This document shows, one piece after another, positions 27,349 through 35,510 of a stretch of 64,000 nucleotides of DNA. Each line of letters starts with the position of its first letter. Within the stretch, counting starts at the first letter, position 1. The stretch is from CAYFZO01 sp965211995. GTDB taxonomy: Bacteria > Pseudomonadota > Gammaproteobacteria > Poriferisulfidales > Oxydemutatoraceae. Position numbers and translations under genes: made by a program. The DNA lies in contig OZ243040.1 in assembly GCA_965211995.1 (NCBI GenBank), forward strand, positions 186,001 to 250,000, in the 5' to 3' direction. The notes beneath the pieces are model-generated. The model saw only the letters and a program-made list of their open reading frames with translations. It did no database searches and was not told the DNA's origin.

Positions 27349-28323
27349 TCATTGCCCGGAATTGCCGGCGCGAGCCCCGGTGCTTTCCGCCACCGCCTCA
27401 GGACCAGACGCCTGATAACGAGTCTGCTTCTGCCGGTAATGATGCGCGTTCAGTTTTTCCGCCGCGCCGAGTTCGGCCCAGCGCCGCTCGAACAATTGCT
27501 TGGCGTAAGCGTAAAGCGCGATATCCATGCGGTTGCGCTCCCGAAATTGTGCGATCACTTCCGGTGCCAGCCGCAGCGCGCGCGACCGCAGGGGTGAGAT
27601 GTTTTTCAATCGGTAGTGCGGCGCGGACGCCCAGCCCAATTCACGGGTCAGAAGAAAGACGAAATCGCTGAATTTTTCGGTTACGCCGACCAGCATGAAT
27701 TGTTCGCGCAGTTTGGTTTTCGCCTGCTCCAGCATTGCGGGCGTGACCCGTTTGTACTTGCTCCGTTCAAGGGTGTCCCGCATTTCCATCCCGGAGGCTT
27801 TGATCTCATCCAACCGCCGCCAATCCCATGCTTCATCGAGCAGGTCGAAACCCAGGAGCCGTTTGGTCATCCAATTGAGGCCTCCTCCCCGTGCCACGAA
27901 CTGATCCACGGTTAATTCTCCGCGTTTGATCGCGTCGTAGAAATAACTTCCGGGCCTCAGCGCTGCGTGATAATAGCTTGAGATCAACCGTTCCAAAGGA
28001 TCGCGGAGCAGCGTGATGTAGGCGCACGGGCGCGACAGGATGCGATGAATGCCCGTCGGCATATGCCCGCTCAGGGCGTCGAACCGGTCCCTTTCCCGTG
28101 ACGGCAAAGCCAAAAAGTCACGCAGCGGATTTCCCTTCGGATTAAGCCAGACAAAAAAGACGTCCTTGAGCCAATAGAACCGCCTGTCCACTTTTTTCTC
28201 AATGAGCGATGCAAGCGTGGTGCCGCCGGTTTTGGGCAGATGGATAAGAATGAGCACCGGCCGCCGCCGGGGGTCGGCGCCCGCGGGTGCTTGCGGCCAG
28301 CGGGTTAGGGGGCTGTGCGTCAT
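27349..28323 (-). CDS. Single-domain sulfotransferase
   Basis: A 324-residue paralogue of the adjacent fused protein. It has the PAPS loop IHLPKTGGTTLASLIEKK, the 3'-phosphate segment ITLLRDPLERLISSYYH, and the shared C-terminal block (LEQAKTKLREQFMLVGVTEK). The start at 28323 (MTHSPLTRWPQAP) is preferred because it parallels the neighbour; the frame is open 32 codons further. The C-terminal tail ARAGNSGQ is also shared, showing the pair arose by gene duplication. Substrate unknown. Confidence 0.82.
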   Translation of the reverse strand: MTHSPLTRWPQAPAGADPRRRPVLILIHLPKTGGTTLASLIEKKVDRRFYWLKDVFFVWLNPKGNPLRDFLALPSRERDRFDALSGHMPTGIHRILSRPCAYITLLRDPLERLISSYYHAALRPGSYFYDAIKRGELTVDQFVARGGGLNWMTKRLLGFDLLDEAWDWRRLDEIKASGMEMRDTLERSKYKRVTPAMLEQAKTKLREQFMLVGVTEKFSDFVFLLTRELGWASAPHYRLKNISPLRSRALRLAPEVIAQFRERNRMDIALYAYAKQLFERRWAELGAAEKLNAHHYRQKQTRYQASGPEAVAESTGARAGNSGQ

Positions 28324-28444
28324 AGCGGGGCCTCGTCGGGCGGTGGTTAAAAGATGGTTGGAAAACCGCCGCGGCGAAGATAAGGAGGCACCTGCGGTTG
28401 CTTGTATTGGGTGATGCAACGCGCGTTGAACCGCGCCGTTGAAT

Positions 28445-28954
28445 TCATCCGGTGATTTCCAGTGTCAGCGGCGTGGGGCCTTGCAGTTTGATGTTTTGCC
28501 CCTCTTCGAGGTTCACGACGTCCCCGCACGCGTCGGCGCGAATCGGCAGTTCTCGGCCGCGGCGGTCAATGAGGATCGCGAGCGTCACCGACGCCGGGCG
28601 GCCGTAGTCGAAGATCTCGTTCAGCGCGGCGCGTATCGTTCTGCCGGTGTGCAGCACGTCGTCCACGAGGATTACGTGGCGGCCGTCTAGCGGCGTTTGG
28701 ATGTCCGACGGCTCGACCTGCGGGTGCAGGCCGATGCGGCTGAAGTCGTCGCGGTAGAAGTTGATGTTCAACGTGCCCGGCGGCGTCGTCAGTTGCAGCG
28801 CCGTGTGCAGTTTTGCGGCGATCCACGCGCCGCCGGTGCGGATGCCGATGATGATCGGCGCCTCCATGCGGCGGTTTTCGCTCAGGCACGCCCGCAAGCG
28901 CCCGGTCAGCGTTGCGAGCAGCGGCGCCACCGCGACGGCTTTGTTTGCGGCCAT
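28445..28954 (-). CDS. pyrR: PyrR-type bifunctional pyrimidine regulator / uracil phosphoribosyltransferase
   Basis: A 169-residue type I phosphoribosyltransferase with the PRPP loop VILVDDVLHTGRT and the family segments GIRTGGAWIAAKL and LIDRRGRELPIRAD. PyrR proteins can bind pyr mRNA or act as a uracil phosphoribosyltransferase. In gammaproteobacteria the gene often sits after ruvX and before pyrB/pyrC, but no pyrB follows here. It is the last gene of the gshB-ruvX-pyrR operon. Confidence 0.92.
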   Translation of the reverse strand: MAANKAVAVAPLLATLTGRLRACLSENRRMEAPIIIGIRTGGAWIAAKLHTALQLTTPPGTLNINFYRDDFSRIGLHPQVEPSDIQTPLDGRHVILVDDVLHTGRTIRAALNEIFDYGRPASVTLAILIDRRGRELPIRADACGDVVNLEEGQNIKLQGPTPLTLEITG

Positions 28955-28967
28955 GATCTCGCTGCGT

Positions 28968-29423
28968 CTAGTTGGATTTTTCCGTGCGTGCCCGCGCCAG
29001 CCACGCTTGCAGTATGAGCGCGGCGGCGGTCATGTCAATTTCACCTTTGCGCACTTTTCTCGGCCGGCCTGCGCGGCGTTGTTCGCTGAGCAGGTGGCGT
29101 GCTTCGACCGAAGTATAAGTCTCGTCGGCGAACTCAACCGGCAGGCCGAACCGCGTGTGCAGCGCCGCGCGGAATTTCAGCAGTTCCTGCGATAACCGCA
29201 CCGACGCAGGGCCGGACGGCGGCGGCGCGCCGCCGCCGTAAGGCCGGCCCACCACGAACGCCGCCGGCTGCCAGGTCGCGACCAGTGCCGCCACCTTGTT
29301 CCAGTCGGGCCGCCCGTCGCGCGCGTGCAGCACGGTCAGCGCCCCGGCGTGTCCGCTCTCGAGATTGCCGACCGCGACGCCGATGCGCGCGAGTCCGAAA
29401 TCGAAGCCCAACACAGCGCTCAC
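28968..29423 (-). CDS. ruvX: RuvX/YqgF-type Holliday junction resolvase-like protein
   Basis: A 151-residue RNase H-fold protein with GFDFGLARIGVAVG, VVGRPYGGG, FADETYTSVEARHLL and EIDMTAAALILQAWL, where the acidic residues match the catalytic set. The family is implicated in 16S rRNA 5'-end processing. It starts at a GTG that overlaps the gshB stop (GTGA), so translation is coupled. Confidence 0.93.
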   Translation of the reverse strand: MSAVLGFDFGLARIGVAVGNLESGHAGALTVLHARDGRPDWNKVAALVATWQPAAFVVGRPYGGGAPPPSGPASVRLSQELLKFRAALHTRFGLPVEFADETYTSVEARHLLSEQRRAGRPRKVRKGEIDMTAAALILQAWLARARTEKSN

Positions 29424-30421
29424 GGCTTGCGCACGGTCGCGGCCCGGCGCGCAATCGCATCCATCACCTGCGCGCCGACGTCGAGGCCGCCCGCCGCGTT
29501 GATCTCGCGCATACAGGTCGGGCTGCTCACGTTGATTTCGGTGAGCAGGCCGCCGATGACGTCAATGCCGACGAACAGCAGCCCCTCAGCGGACAGCGCC
29601 GGCGCGAGACGCGCGCAGATCTCCCGGTCGCGTTCGTCGAGTTCGCTCACTTCGCCGCGGCCGCCCGCGGCCAGGTTCGCGCGCAACTGTCCCGGCGGCG
29701 GGAGGCGCCTCAGCGCGAGCGGCACGGGTTCCCCGTCTATCAGCAGGATGCGTTTGTCGCCTTTTTCATAGCCGGCGATCAGGCGCTGCACCATCACGGT
29801 GCGCCGCCCTCTGAGCGTGATCGTCTCGACGATGACGTCGGTGTTTTGACCGCCCGCGGTCAGGCGGAACACCGACGCGCCGCCCATGCCGTCGAGCGGC
29901 TTGATTACCGCGTCGCCGTGCTCGTCGAGAAAGTGCAGGATGCGCCGGTGATCGCGGCTGACCAGGGTCGGCGGCGCGAGGTCGGCGAATTGCTGCACGA
30001 ACGTCTTCTCGTTGTGCATGCGGAGCGCGCGCGGGTCGTTGACGACGAGGGTGCCCGCCCGCGCCGCGTGTTCGAGCACGCCGCAGGTGTACAGGAACTC
30101 GAGATTGAGCGGCGGGTCTTTGCGCATCAGCACGACGTCAAGGTCGGCGAGCGCCACGTCGCGCGGCTGCCCGAGGCGGAACCAGTCGCGCCCGCCGAGA
30201 CTGACGCCGAGTCCGCGCCCCTCGCCGCGCGCGGCGCCGTCGCGCAGGTACAAACCGCTCTGCTCAAAGTAAAACAAAGACCAGCCCTTGCGCTGCGCGG
30301 CCTCGAGCAGCCCCAGCGTCGTGTCCTTTTCAGGGTGGATCCGCGCGATGGGATCCATCACCACGCCCAGCGTTCGAGGTGTGCCGTCGCCGGATGGCTC
30401 TTCGCCGGGAGGGGAAGTCAT
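29420..30421 (-). CDS. gshB: Glutathione synthetase
   Basis: A 333-residue ATP-grasp enzyme joining gamma-glutamylcysteine and glycine. Segments include GVVMDPIARIHPEKDTTLGL, VVLMRKDPPLNLEFLY, the ATP loop KPLDGMGGASVFR, NLAAGGRGEVSELDERD and EINVSSPTCMREINAAGG. The start ATG at 30421 gives a short Pro/Gly-rich extension before GVVMDPIA. A TACAAT box lies 7 bases upstream, so the mRNA may be nearly leaderless. It is the first gene of the operon with ruvX and pyrR. Confidence 0.95.
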   Translation of the reverse strand: MTSPPGEEPSGDGTPRTLGVVMDPIARIHPEKDTTLGLLEAAQRKGWSLFYFEQSGLYLRDGAARGEGRGLGVSLGGRDWFRLGQPRDVALADLDVVLMRKDPPLNLEFLYTCGVLEHAARAGTLVVNDPRALRMHNEKTFVQQFADLAPPTLVSRDHRRILHFLDEHGDAVIKPLDGMGGASVFRLTAGGQNTDVIVETITLRGRRTVMVQRLIAGYEKGDKRILLIDGEPVPLALRRLPPPGQLRANLAAGGRGEVSELDERDREICARLAPALSAEGLLFVGIDVIGGLLTEINVSSPTCMREINAAGGLDVGAQVMDAIARRAATVRKP

Positions 30422-30428
30422 ACGCGAT

Positions 30429-30434
30429 ATTGTA
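30429..30434 (-). promoter_or_regulatory. Candidate -10 box of gshB
   Basis: TACAAT on the minus strand, 7 bases before the ATG. A plus-strand CATAAT at 30456-30461 may be the divergent promoter of the tkt operon. Confidence 0.4.
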
Positions 30435-30484
30435 TGACACGGGCAAAGAATAAGGCATAATTTCACTCTGCCTTTGATAACACC

Positions 30485-30583
30485 ATGGCGAGCGCTCAGA
30501 AACCAACGGACCTGACCGAATCCGGCGCAAGCGGGCGGGTCGAATTTGCCGCAGCAACAGTCAGTCGAACGCCCGATCAATAA
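30485..30583 (+). CDS. 32-residue leader ORF before tkt, uncertain
   Basis: It encodes MASAQKPTDLTESGASG… and ends in CAATAA five bases before the ATG of the truncated tkt copy. The same CAATAATCGCAATG junction recurs before the full tkt. It may be a true leader peptide or a remnant. No function is known. Confidence 0.3.
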   Translation: MASAQKPTDLTESGASGRVEFAAATVSRTPDQ

Positions 30584-30588
30584 TCGCA

Positions 30589-30801
30589 ATGCCGTCGCGC
30601 CGCCAACTCGCCAACGCCGTCCGCGCGCTCAGCATGGACGCGGTCGAGCGTGCGGGGTCGGGGCATCCGGGCGCGCCGCTGGGGATGGCGGACGTCGCCG
30701 AAGTGTTGTGCAACGACTCCCTGCGGCACAATCCGGCGAACCCGGCGAATCCGGGCGGGCCGCCCGCGACCGCTTTGCGCCGTCGCCCGGGTTATCAATA
30801 A
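30589..30801 (+). pseudogene. Truncated duplicate of the tkt 5' end
   Basis: A 70-codon copy of the transketolase N-terminus (MPSRRQLANAVRALSMDAVE…) placed 218 bp upstream of the real start. It matches the gene closely for about 56 codons, with one Trp-to-Cys change in EVLCNDSL, then shifts frame and ends in TAA. It keeps its own start context and is followed after five bases by the true tkt ATG, so ribosomes could reinitiate. Confidence 0.88.
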
Positions 30802-30806
30802 TCGCA

Positions 30807-32807
30807 ATGCCGTCGCGCCGCCAACTCGCCAACGCCGTCCGCGCGCTCAGCATGGATGCGGTCGAGCGCGCGGGGTCGGGGCATCCGGGCGCGCCGCTGG
30901 GGATGGCGGACGTTGCCGAAGTGTTATGGAACGACTCCCTGCGGCACAATCCGGCGAACCCGGCCTGGGCCGACCGCGACCGCTTTGTGCTGTCGAACGG
31001 GCACGCGGCGATGCTGCTGTATTCGCTGCTGCATCTGAGCGGCTACGACCTGCCGCTCGAGCAACTCAGGAATTTCCGCCAACTGCACGCGCAGACCCCG
31101 GGGCATCCCGAATACGGCTGTGCGCCGGGCGTCGAAACCACGACCGGCCCGCTCGGGCAGGGGCTGGGCAACGCGGTCGGCATGGCGCTCGCCGAAAAGA
31201 TCCTCGCCGCGCGCTTCAACCGCCCCGGGTTTGAGATCGTTGACCACCACACCTACGCGTTCGCGGGCGACGGCTGCCTGATGGAAGGCGTGTCGCACGA
31301 AGCGTGTTCGCTCGCCGGCACGCTCGGCCTGTCGAAGTTGATCACGGTGTACGACGACAACGGGATCTCGATAGACGGCGAGGTCGCGGGCTGGTTCACC
31401 GACGACACGCCCGCGCGCTTTCGCGCTTACGGCTGGCACGTGGTGGAGGACGTGGACGGCCACGACGCCGGTGCCGTCGCGCGCGCGTTTAAGGCGGCAC
31501 GCGCCGAGACCGCGCGGCCGTCGCTGCTGTGCTGCAAGACGACGATCGGCTTTGGCGCGCCCACCAAGCAGGGCGGCGCCGGCTGCCATGGCGCGCCGCT
31601 CGGCGCCGACGAAATCGCCCGCGCGCGCGCGGCGCTGAAGTGGGAGCACGCGCCGTTTGCGGTGCCCGCCGAGATCTACGCCGGCTGGGACGCGCGTGCG
31701 GCGGGGCGGGCGCACGAAGACGCATGGCGCGCGCTGTTCGAGCGGTATAAAAAAGCGCATCCCGGTCTCGCCGCCGAATTTGAACGCCGAATGTGCGGCG
31801 AGTTGCCGCGGGACTGGGACGCGCACGCCGCGTCTTTCATCCGCAAAGCGCACACGGGTGCCGGGGACGTGGCGACGCGCAAGGCGTCGGGCGACGCGCT
31901 CGCCGCCTGCGGCGAGATCCTGCCCGAACTGATCGGCGGCTCCGCCGACCTCGCGGGCTCGAACGTCACCCTGGGGCCGCGCTCCAAAGCGGTGGCCAAA
32001 GACGACGCCGACGGCAACTACGTTTACTTCGGCGTGCGCGAGTTCGCGATGACGGCGATCTCGTCGGGGTTGTCCCTGCACGGCGGTTTCATCGCGTACG
32101 CCGCGACCTTCCTGACTTTCTCGGATTACGCGCGCAACGCGGTGCGCCTCGCGGCGCTGATGAAGCAGCGCGTGATCCTCATTTACACGCACGACTCGAT
32201 CGGCCTCGGCGAAGACGGCCCGACGCACCAGCCGATCGAGCATTTGTCGTCGCTGCGGCTGATGCCGGGCCTCGACGTATGGCGCCCGTGCGACGCGGTC
32301 GAGTCCGCGGTCGCGTGGAAGTGCGCGGTCGAGCGCCGCGGCGGGCCGAGCGCGCTGGCGTTTTCGCGCCAGTCCCTGCCGCGTATCGCGCGCGACGGCG
32401 AGCAGTTGGCGCATACCGCGCGCGGCGGTTACGTGCTGTACGACGACGCGGCGCGCACGCCGCCCGAACTGGTGGTGATCGCGACCGGCTCCGAGGTGGC
32501 GCCGGCGCTCGGCGCGTGCCGGCGTCTCGCCGCCGCCGGGCGGCGCGTGCGGCTGGTGTCGCTGCCGTGCGCCGAAGTCTTTGAACGTCAGGACGAGACG
32601 TATCGTCGTTCGGTGTTGCCGCCGGGCGTCAAGCGTCTCGCCGTGGAAGCCGCGGCGCCCGACTGGTGGTATAAATACGCGGGCACCGACGGGCGCGTCA
32701 TCGGTCTCGAGACTTACGGCGCATCGGCGCCCGGCAGCGTGCTGTTCGAGCATTTCGGCATCAGCACCGAGCATATTCTCGCGGTCGCCGGCGAGATGCT
32801 GGCGTGA
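30807..32807 (+). CDS. tkt: Transketolase
   Basis: A 666-residue thiamine-diphosphate enzyme of the pentose phosphate and/or Calvin pathways. Diagnostic segments are ERAGSGHPGAPLGMADVAE, LSNGHAAMLLYSLLHLSG, the TPP motif GDGCLMEGVSHEA, DDNGISIDGEV, KTTIGFGAPTKQGG, the pyrimidine-domain GVREFAMTAISSGL and HDSIGLGEDGPTHQPIE. The start MPSRRQLANAV fits the family. A longer in-frame start at 30546 would add the duplicated segment read in a wrong frame and is rejected. It begins a cluster with gap, pgk and pyk. Confidence 0.96.
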   Translation: MPSRRQLANAVRALSMDAVERAGSGHPGAPLGMADVAEVLWNDSLRHNPANPAWADRDRFVLSNGHAAMLLYSLLHLSGYDLPLEQLRNFRQLHAQTPGHPEYGCAPGVETTTGPLGQGLGNAVGMALAEKILAARFNRPGFEIVDHHTYAFAGDGCLMEGVSHEACSLAGTLGLSKLITVYDDNGISIDGEVAGWFTDDTPARFRAYGWHVVEDVDGHDAGAVARAFKAARAETARPSLLCCKTTIGFGAPTKQGGAGCHGAPLGADEIARARAALKWEHAPFAVPAEIYAGWDARAAGRAHEDAWRALFERYKKAHPGLAAEFERRMCGELPRDWDAHAASFIRKAHTGAGDVATRKASGDALAACGEILPELIGGSADLAGSNVTLGPRSKAVAKDDADGNYVYFGVREFAMTAISSGLSLHGGFIAYAATFLTFSDYARNAVRLAALMKQRVILIYTHDSIGLGEDGPTHQPIEHLSSLRLMPGLDVWRPCDAVESAVAWKCAVERRGGPSALAFSRQSLPRIARDGEQLAHTARGGYVLYDDAARTPPELVVIATGSEVAPALGACRRLAAAGRRVRLVSLPCAEVFERQDETYRRSVLPPGVKRLAVEAAAPDWWYKYAGTDGRVIGLETYGASAPGSVLFEHFGISTEHILAVAGEMLA

Positions 32808-32856
32808 AAGGTTCGCTTCAGAATTTAATGAGCGCCGCGTTCGAGGGGCCGGGCGA

Positions 32857-33867
32857 ATGACGATCAACATAGCGATCAACGGTTACGGGCGCATCGGTCG
32901 CAACGTGCTGCGCGTACTGTATGAGTCCGACCGGGGCGGGGACGTCAAATTGGTCGCGGTCAACAACCGCACCGACATCCACACCGCCGCGCACCTGACG
33001 CGCTACGACACGACGCACGGGCGTTTCAGCGCCGGCGTCGAAGTGGACGGCGACCGCCTGGTCGTCAACGGCGACCGCATCCGCTTTCTGCGGGGCGAGG
33101 ATCCCGCCGCTTTGCCGTGGGGGGAATTGGGCGTTGACGTGGTGCTCGAATGTACCGGCAAGTTCAACCGCCGCGACCAGGCGCAACTGCATCTCGACGC
33201 CGGCGCGCGCAAAGTGCTGTTGTCGGCGCCCGGTGCCGACGCGGACGCGACCGTGGTGTACGGCGTCAATCATTCGATCCTGAAGCCCGAGCACGTCGTC
33301 GTCTCCAACGCCTCGTGCACGACCAACTGCCTCGCGCCGCTGATGAAAGTGCTGCTCGACAGCGTCGGCATCAAACACGGCCTGCTGACGACCGTCCATT
33401 CCTACACCAACGATCAGGTGCTGATAGACACGAGCCACAAGGATCTGCGCCGCGCGCGCTCGGCGACGAGTTCGATCATCCCGACCAAGACCGGTGCCGC
33501 GAAAGCGGTGGGGCTGGTGCTGCCGGAACTCGCGGGCAAGTTGCACGGTCACGCGCTGCGCGTGCCGACGATCAACGTGTCCCTGGTGGATCTCTCGTTC
33601 ATCGCCGCGCGCGCCACCGGCGAGGAGGAGATACACGACGCCGTGCGCCAAGCCGCCGGCGGCGCGCTCAAGGGCATCCTCGAATTCAGCGATCAGCCGC
33701 TGGTGTCGGTTGACCACAATCACAGCACCGCCTCCTCAATCTACGATGCCGCGCTGACCCGGGTGATGCAGGGGACACTGTGCAAAGTGTCGGCGTGGTA
33801 TGACAACGAATGGGCCTACTCGCACCGGATGCTCGACGTCGCCCGCGTGCTGGCGGGTTTGCGATGA
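32857..33867 (+). CDS. gap: Type I glyceraldehyde-3-phosphate dehydrogenase
   Basis: A 336-residue enzyme. The Rossmann start INGYGRIGRNVLRVL, the active site SNASCTTNCLAPLMK, the phosphate-site HSYTNDQVLIDTSHKDLRRAR and the C-terminal WYDNEWAYSHRM are intact. At the coenzyme-selectivity position the sequence reads VAVNNRTD where NAD enzymes usually have VAINDL, so NADP use is possible (inference). It follows tkt after 49 bases and ends in TGA overlapping an ATG. Its last 37 or so codons are repeated three more times downstream at the pgk junction. Confidence 0.95.
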   Translation: MTINIAINGYGRIGRNVLRVLYESDRGGDVKLVAVNNRTDIHTAAHLTRYDTTHGRFSAGVEVDGDRLVVNGDRIRFLRGEDPAALPWGELGVDVVLECTGKFNRRDQAQLHLDAGARKVLLSAPGADADATVVYGVNHSILKPEHVVVSNASCTTNCLAPLMKVLLDSVGIKHGLLTTVHSYTNDQVLIDTSHKDLRRARSATSSIIPTKTGAAKAVGLVLPELAGKLHGHALRVPTINVSLVDLSFIAARATGEEEIHDAVRQAAGGALKGILEFSDQPLVSVDHNHSTASSIYDAALTRVMQGTLCKVSAWYDNEWAYSHRMLDVARVLAGLR

Positions 33868-34013
33868 GCGCCGCCGCGTTGCGCCCGCCGCCCGATCCGT
33901 TGACCCGGATGACGGGGAGTGCGCTGTGCAAAGTGTCGGCGTGGTATGACAACGAATGGGCCTGCTCGCACCGGATGCTCGACGTCGCCCGCGTGCCGGC
34001 GGGTTTGCGATGA
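33864..34013 (+). CDS. Chimeric mini-ORF 1 (pgk start fused to gap end)
   Basis: 49 residues: pgk-like MSAAALRPPPDPL followed, through the repeat junction, by the gap C-terminal segment in its native frame. It starts inside the gap stop (ATGA) and stops inside the next ATG. Expression is unproven, but translational coupling is possible. Confidence 0.4.
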   Translation: MSAAALRPPPDPLTRMTGSALCKVSAWYDNEWACSHRMLDVARVPAGLR

Positions 34014-34159
34014 GCGCCGCCGCGTTGCGCCCGCCGCCCGATCCGTTGACCCGGATGACGGGGAGTGCGCTGTGCAAAGTGTCGGCGTGGTATGACAACG
34101 AATGGGCCTGCTCGCACCGGATGCTCGGCGTCGCCCGCGTGCCGGCGGGTTTGCGATGA
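34010..34159 (+). CDS. Chimeric mini-ORF 2
   Basis: Same build as mini-ORF 1, 146 bp downstream, also with ATGA overlaps at both ends. It has an Asp-to-Gly change (MLGVAR). Confidence 0.4.
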   Translation: MSAAALRPPPDPLTRMTGSALCKVSAWYDNEWACSHRMLGVARVPAGLR

Positions 34160-34305
34160 GCGCCGCCGCGTCGCACCCGCCGCCCGATCCGTTGACCCGG
34201 ATGACGGGGAGTGCGCTGTGCAAGGTGTCGGCGTGGTATGACAACGAATGGGCCTGCTCGCACCGGATGCTCGACGTCGCCCGCGTGCCGGCGGGTTTGC
34301 GATGA
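34156..34305 (+). CDS. Chimeric mini-ORF 3
   Basis: Third chimera. It begins MSAAASHPPP, like the true pgk, and its stop overlaps the pgk ATG at 34302. Confidence 0.4.
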   Translation: MSAAASHPPPDPLTRMTGSALCKVSAWYDNEWACSHRMLDVARVPAGLR

Positions 34306-35510
34306 GCGCCGCCGCGTCGCACCCGCCGCCCGATCCGCTCGGCCTGCTGCGCCTGAGCGACGTCGCGCTCGCGGGGCGGCGCGTGCTGGTGCGCGCCGAT
34401 TTCAACGTTCCGCTGCACCGCGACCGCGTCGGCGCCGACCACCGCATCCGCGCCTGTCTGCCGACGATCCGCTTGGCCCTGAAGGAAGGCGCCGCGGTGA
34501 TACTGATGTCGCATCTCGGCAGGCCCGACGAAGGCCGCGTGACGCCCGCGTTGTCGCTCGCGCCCGTGGCCCGGCGCCTTGAGGAACTGCTCGGCTCGCC
34601 GGTGCGGTTTGCGTCCCGCGACGCATTGGGCGAAGTCGCGCCGGGCGAAGTTGTGCTGCTCGAGAACGTCCGCTTCAGCCGGGGCGAGAGGAGCGACGAC
34701 CCGCGGCTCGCGGCGGCGCTGGCGGCGCTGTGCGACGTGTTCGTGATGGACGCTTTCGGTTGCGCCCACCGCCGGCACGCCTCGACGCACGGCGTCGTGG
34801 AATTCGCCGCGGTGGCGTGCGCCGGGCCCCTGCTGTGCGCGGAAGTCGCGGCGCTTGCGCGCGTCGCCGGCGCGCTCGAACATCCGGCGGTCGCCGTGGT
34901 CGGCGGTGCCAAGGTTTCGACCAAACTCGGCACGCTCGACGTGCTGTGCGAGAAGGTGGATTGCCTGGTGCCGGGCGGCGGCATCGCCAACACGCTGCTC
35001 GTTGCCGCGGGCTGCGACGTCGGCGCTTCTTTGTACGACCCGGACGGCGTGGAAAGCGCCGCGCGTCTGCACGCGAAATTGCGCGCGCGCGGCGCCCGGC
35101 TGCTGCTGCCCGAAGACGTGGTGTGCGCGGAGTCGCCGGACTGCCGCGACGCCGTCGTGCGCGGCGTTGACGAGGTGGCGAAGGGTGAAATGATCCTCGA
35201 CGCCGGGCCGCGCACCTGCGCTCAGATCGCCGCGACGGTCGCCGGCGCCGCGACGGTTTTGTGGAACGGCCCCCTCGGCGTTTTCGAGCGCGCGCCGTTC
35301 GCCGAGGGCACGCGCAATCTGGCGCGGGCAATCGCCGCGAGCGCCGCCTACTCGGTCGCAGGCGGCGGCGACACGCTGGCGGCGCTCGAGCGGTTTGGGT
35401 TCGCCGCCGGCGTTTCCTGCGTTTCGACCGGCGGCGGCGCGCTGCTCGAGTTCATGGAAAAAGGCGATCTGCCTGCGCTCGCCGCGCTCAGGGACAGGGC
35501 GGGGCAGTGA
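34302..35510 (+). CDS. pgk: Phosphoglycerate kinase
   Basis: A 402-residue glycolytic/Calvin enzyme with RRVLVRADFNVPL, MSHLGRPDEG, LLENVRFSRGE, VGGAKVSTKLGTLDVL, NGPLGVFERAPFAEGTR and AGGGDTLAAL. A non-conserved N-terminal extension (MSAAASHPPPDPLGLL) precedes the core; part of it belongs to the 146-bp repeat. Several usual residues are replaced (for example DAFGCAHRRHAST where DAFGTAHRAHAST is typical), but the active site looks whole. It overlaps pyk by four bases (GTGA). Confidence 0.95.
   Translation: MSAAASHPPPDPLGLLRLSDVALAGRRVLVRADFNVPLHRDRVGADHRIRACLPTIRLALKEGAAVILMSHLGRPDEGRVTPALSLAPVARRLEELLGSPVRFASRDALGEVAPGEVVLLENVRFSRGERSDDPRLAAALAALCDVFVMDAFGCAHRRHASTHGVVEFAAVACAGPLLCAEVAALARVAGALEHPAVAVVGGAKVSTKLGTLDVLCEKVDCLVPGGGIANTLLVAAGCDVGASLYDPDGVESAARLHAKLRARGARLLLPEDVVCAESPDCRDAVVRGVDEVAKGEMILDAGPRTCAQIAATVAGAATVLWNGPLGVFERAPFAEGTRNLARAIAASAAYSVAGGGDTLAALERFGFAAGVSCVSTGGGALLEFMEKGDLPALAALRDRAGQ

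Larger units (their letters stand above)
33755..34338 (+). repeat. 146-bp tandem array spanning the gap 3' end and pgk 5' end, four copies
   Basis: Units begin at 33755, 33901, 34047 and 34193, exactly 146 bp apart. Each contains the end of gap (…CKVSAWYDNEWA…), its stop overlapping an ATG, and the first codons of pgk (MSAAA). The first unit is the true gap end and the last holds the true pgk start. Downstream copies share a Tyr-to-Cys change (ACSHRM) absent from gap proper, so they were amplified after that change. Confidence 0.97.

Noticed and set aside
30546..30806. Long N-terminal extension of transketolase
   Set aside because: The extension is the duplicated tkt segment read out of frame; the true N-terminus begins at 30807.
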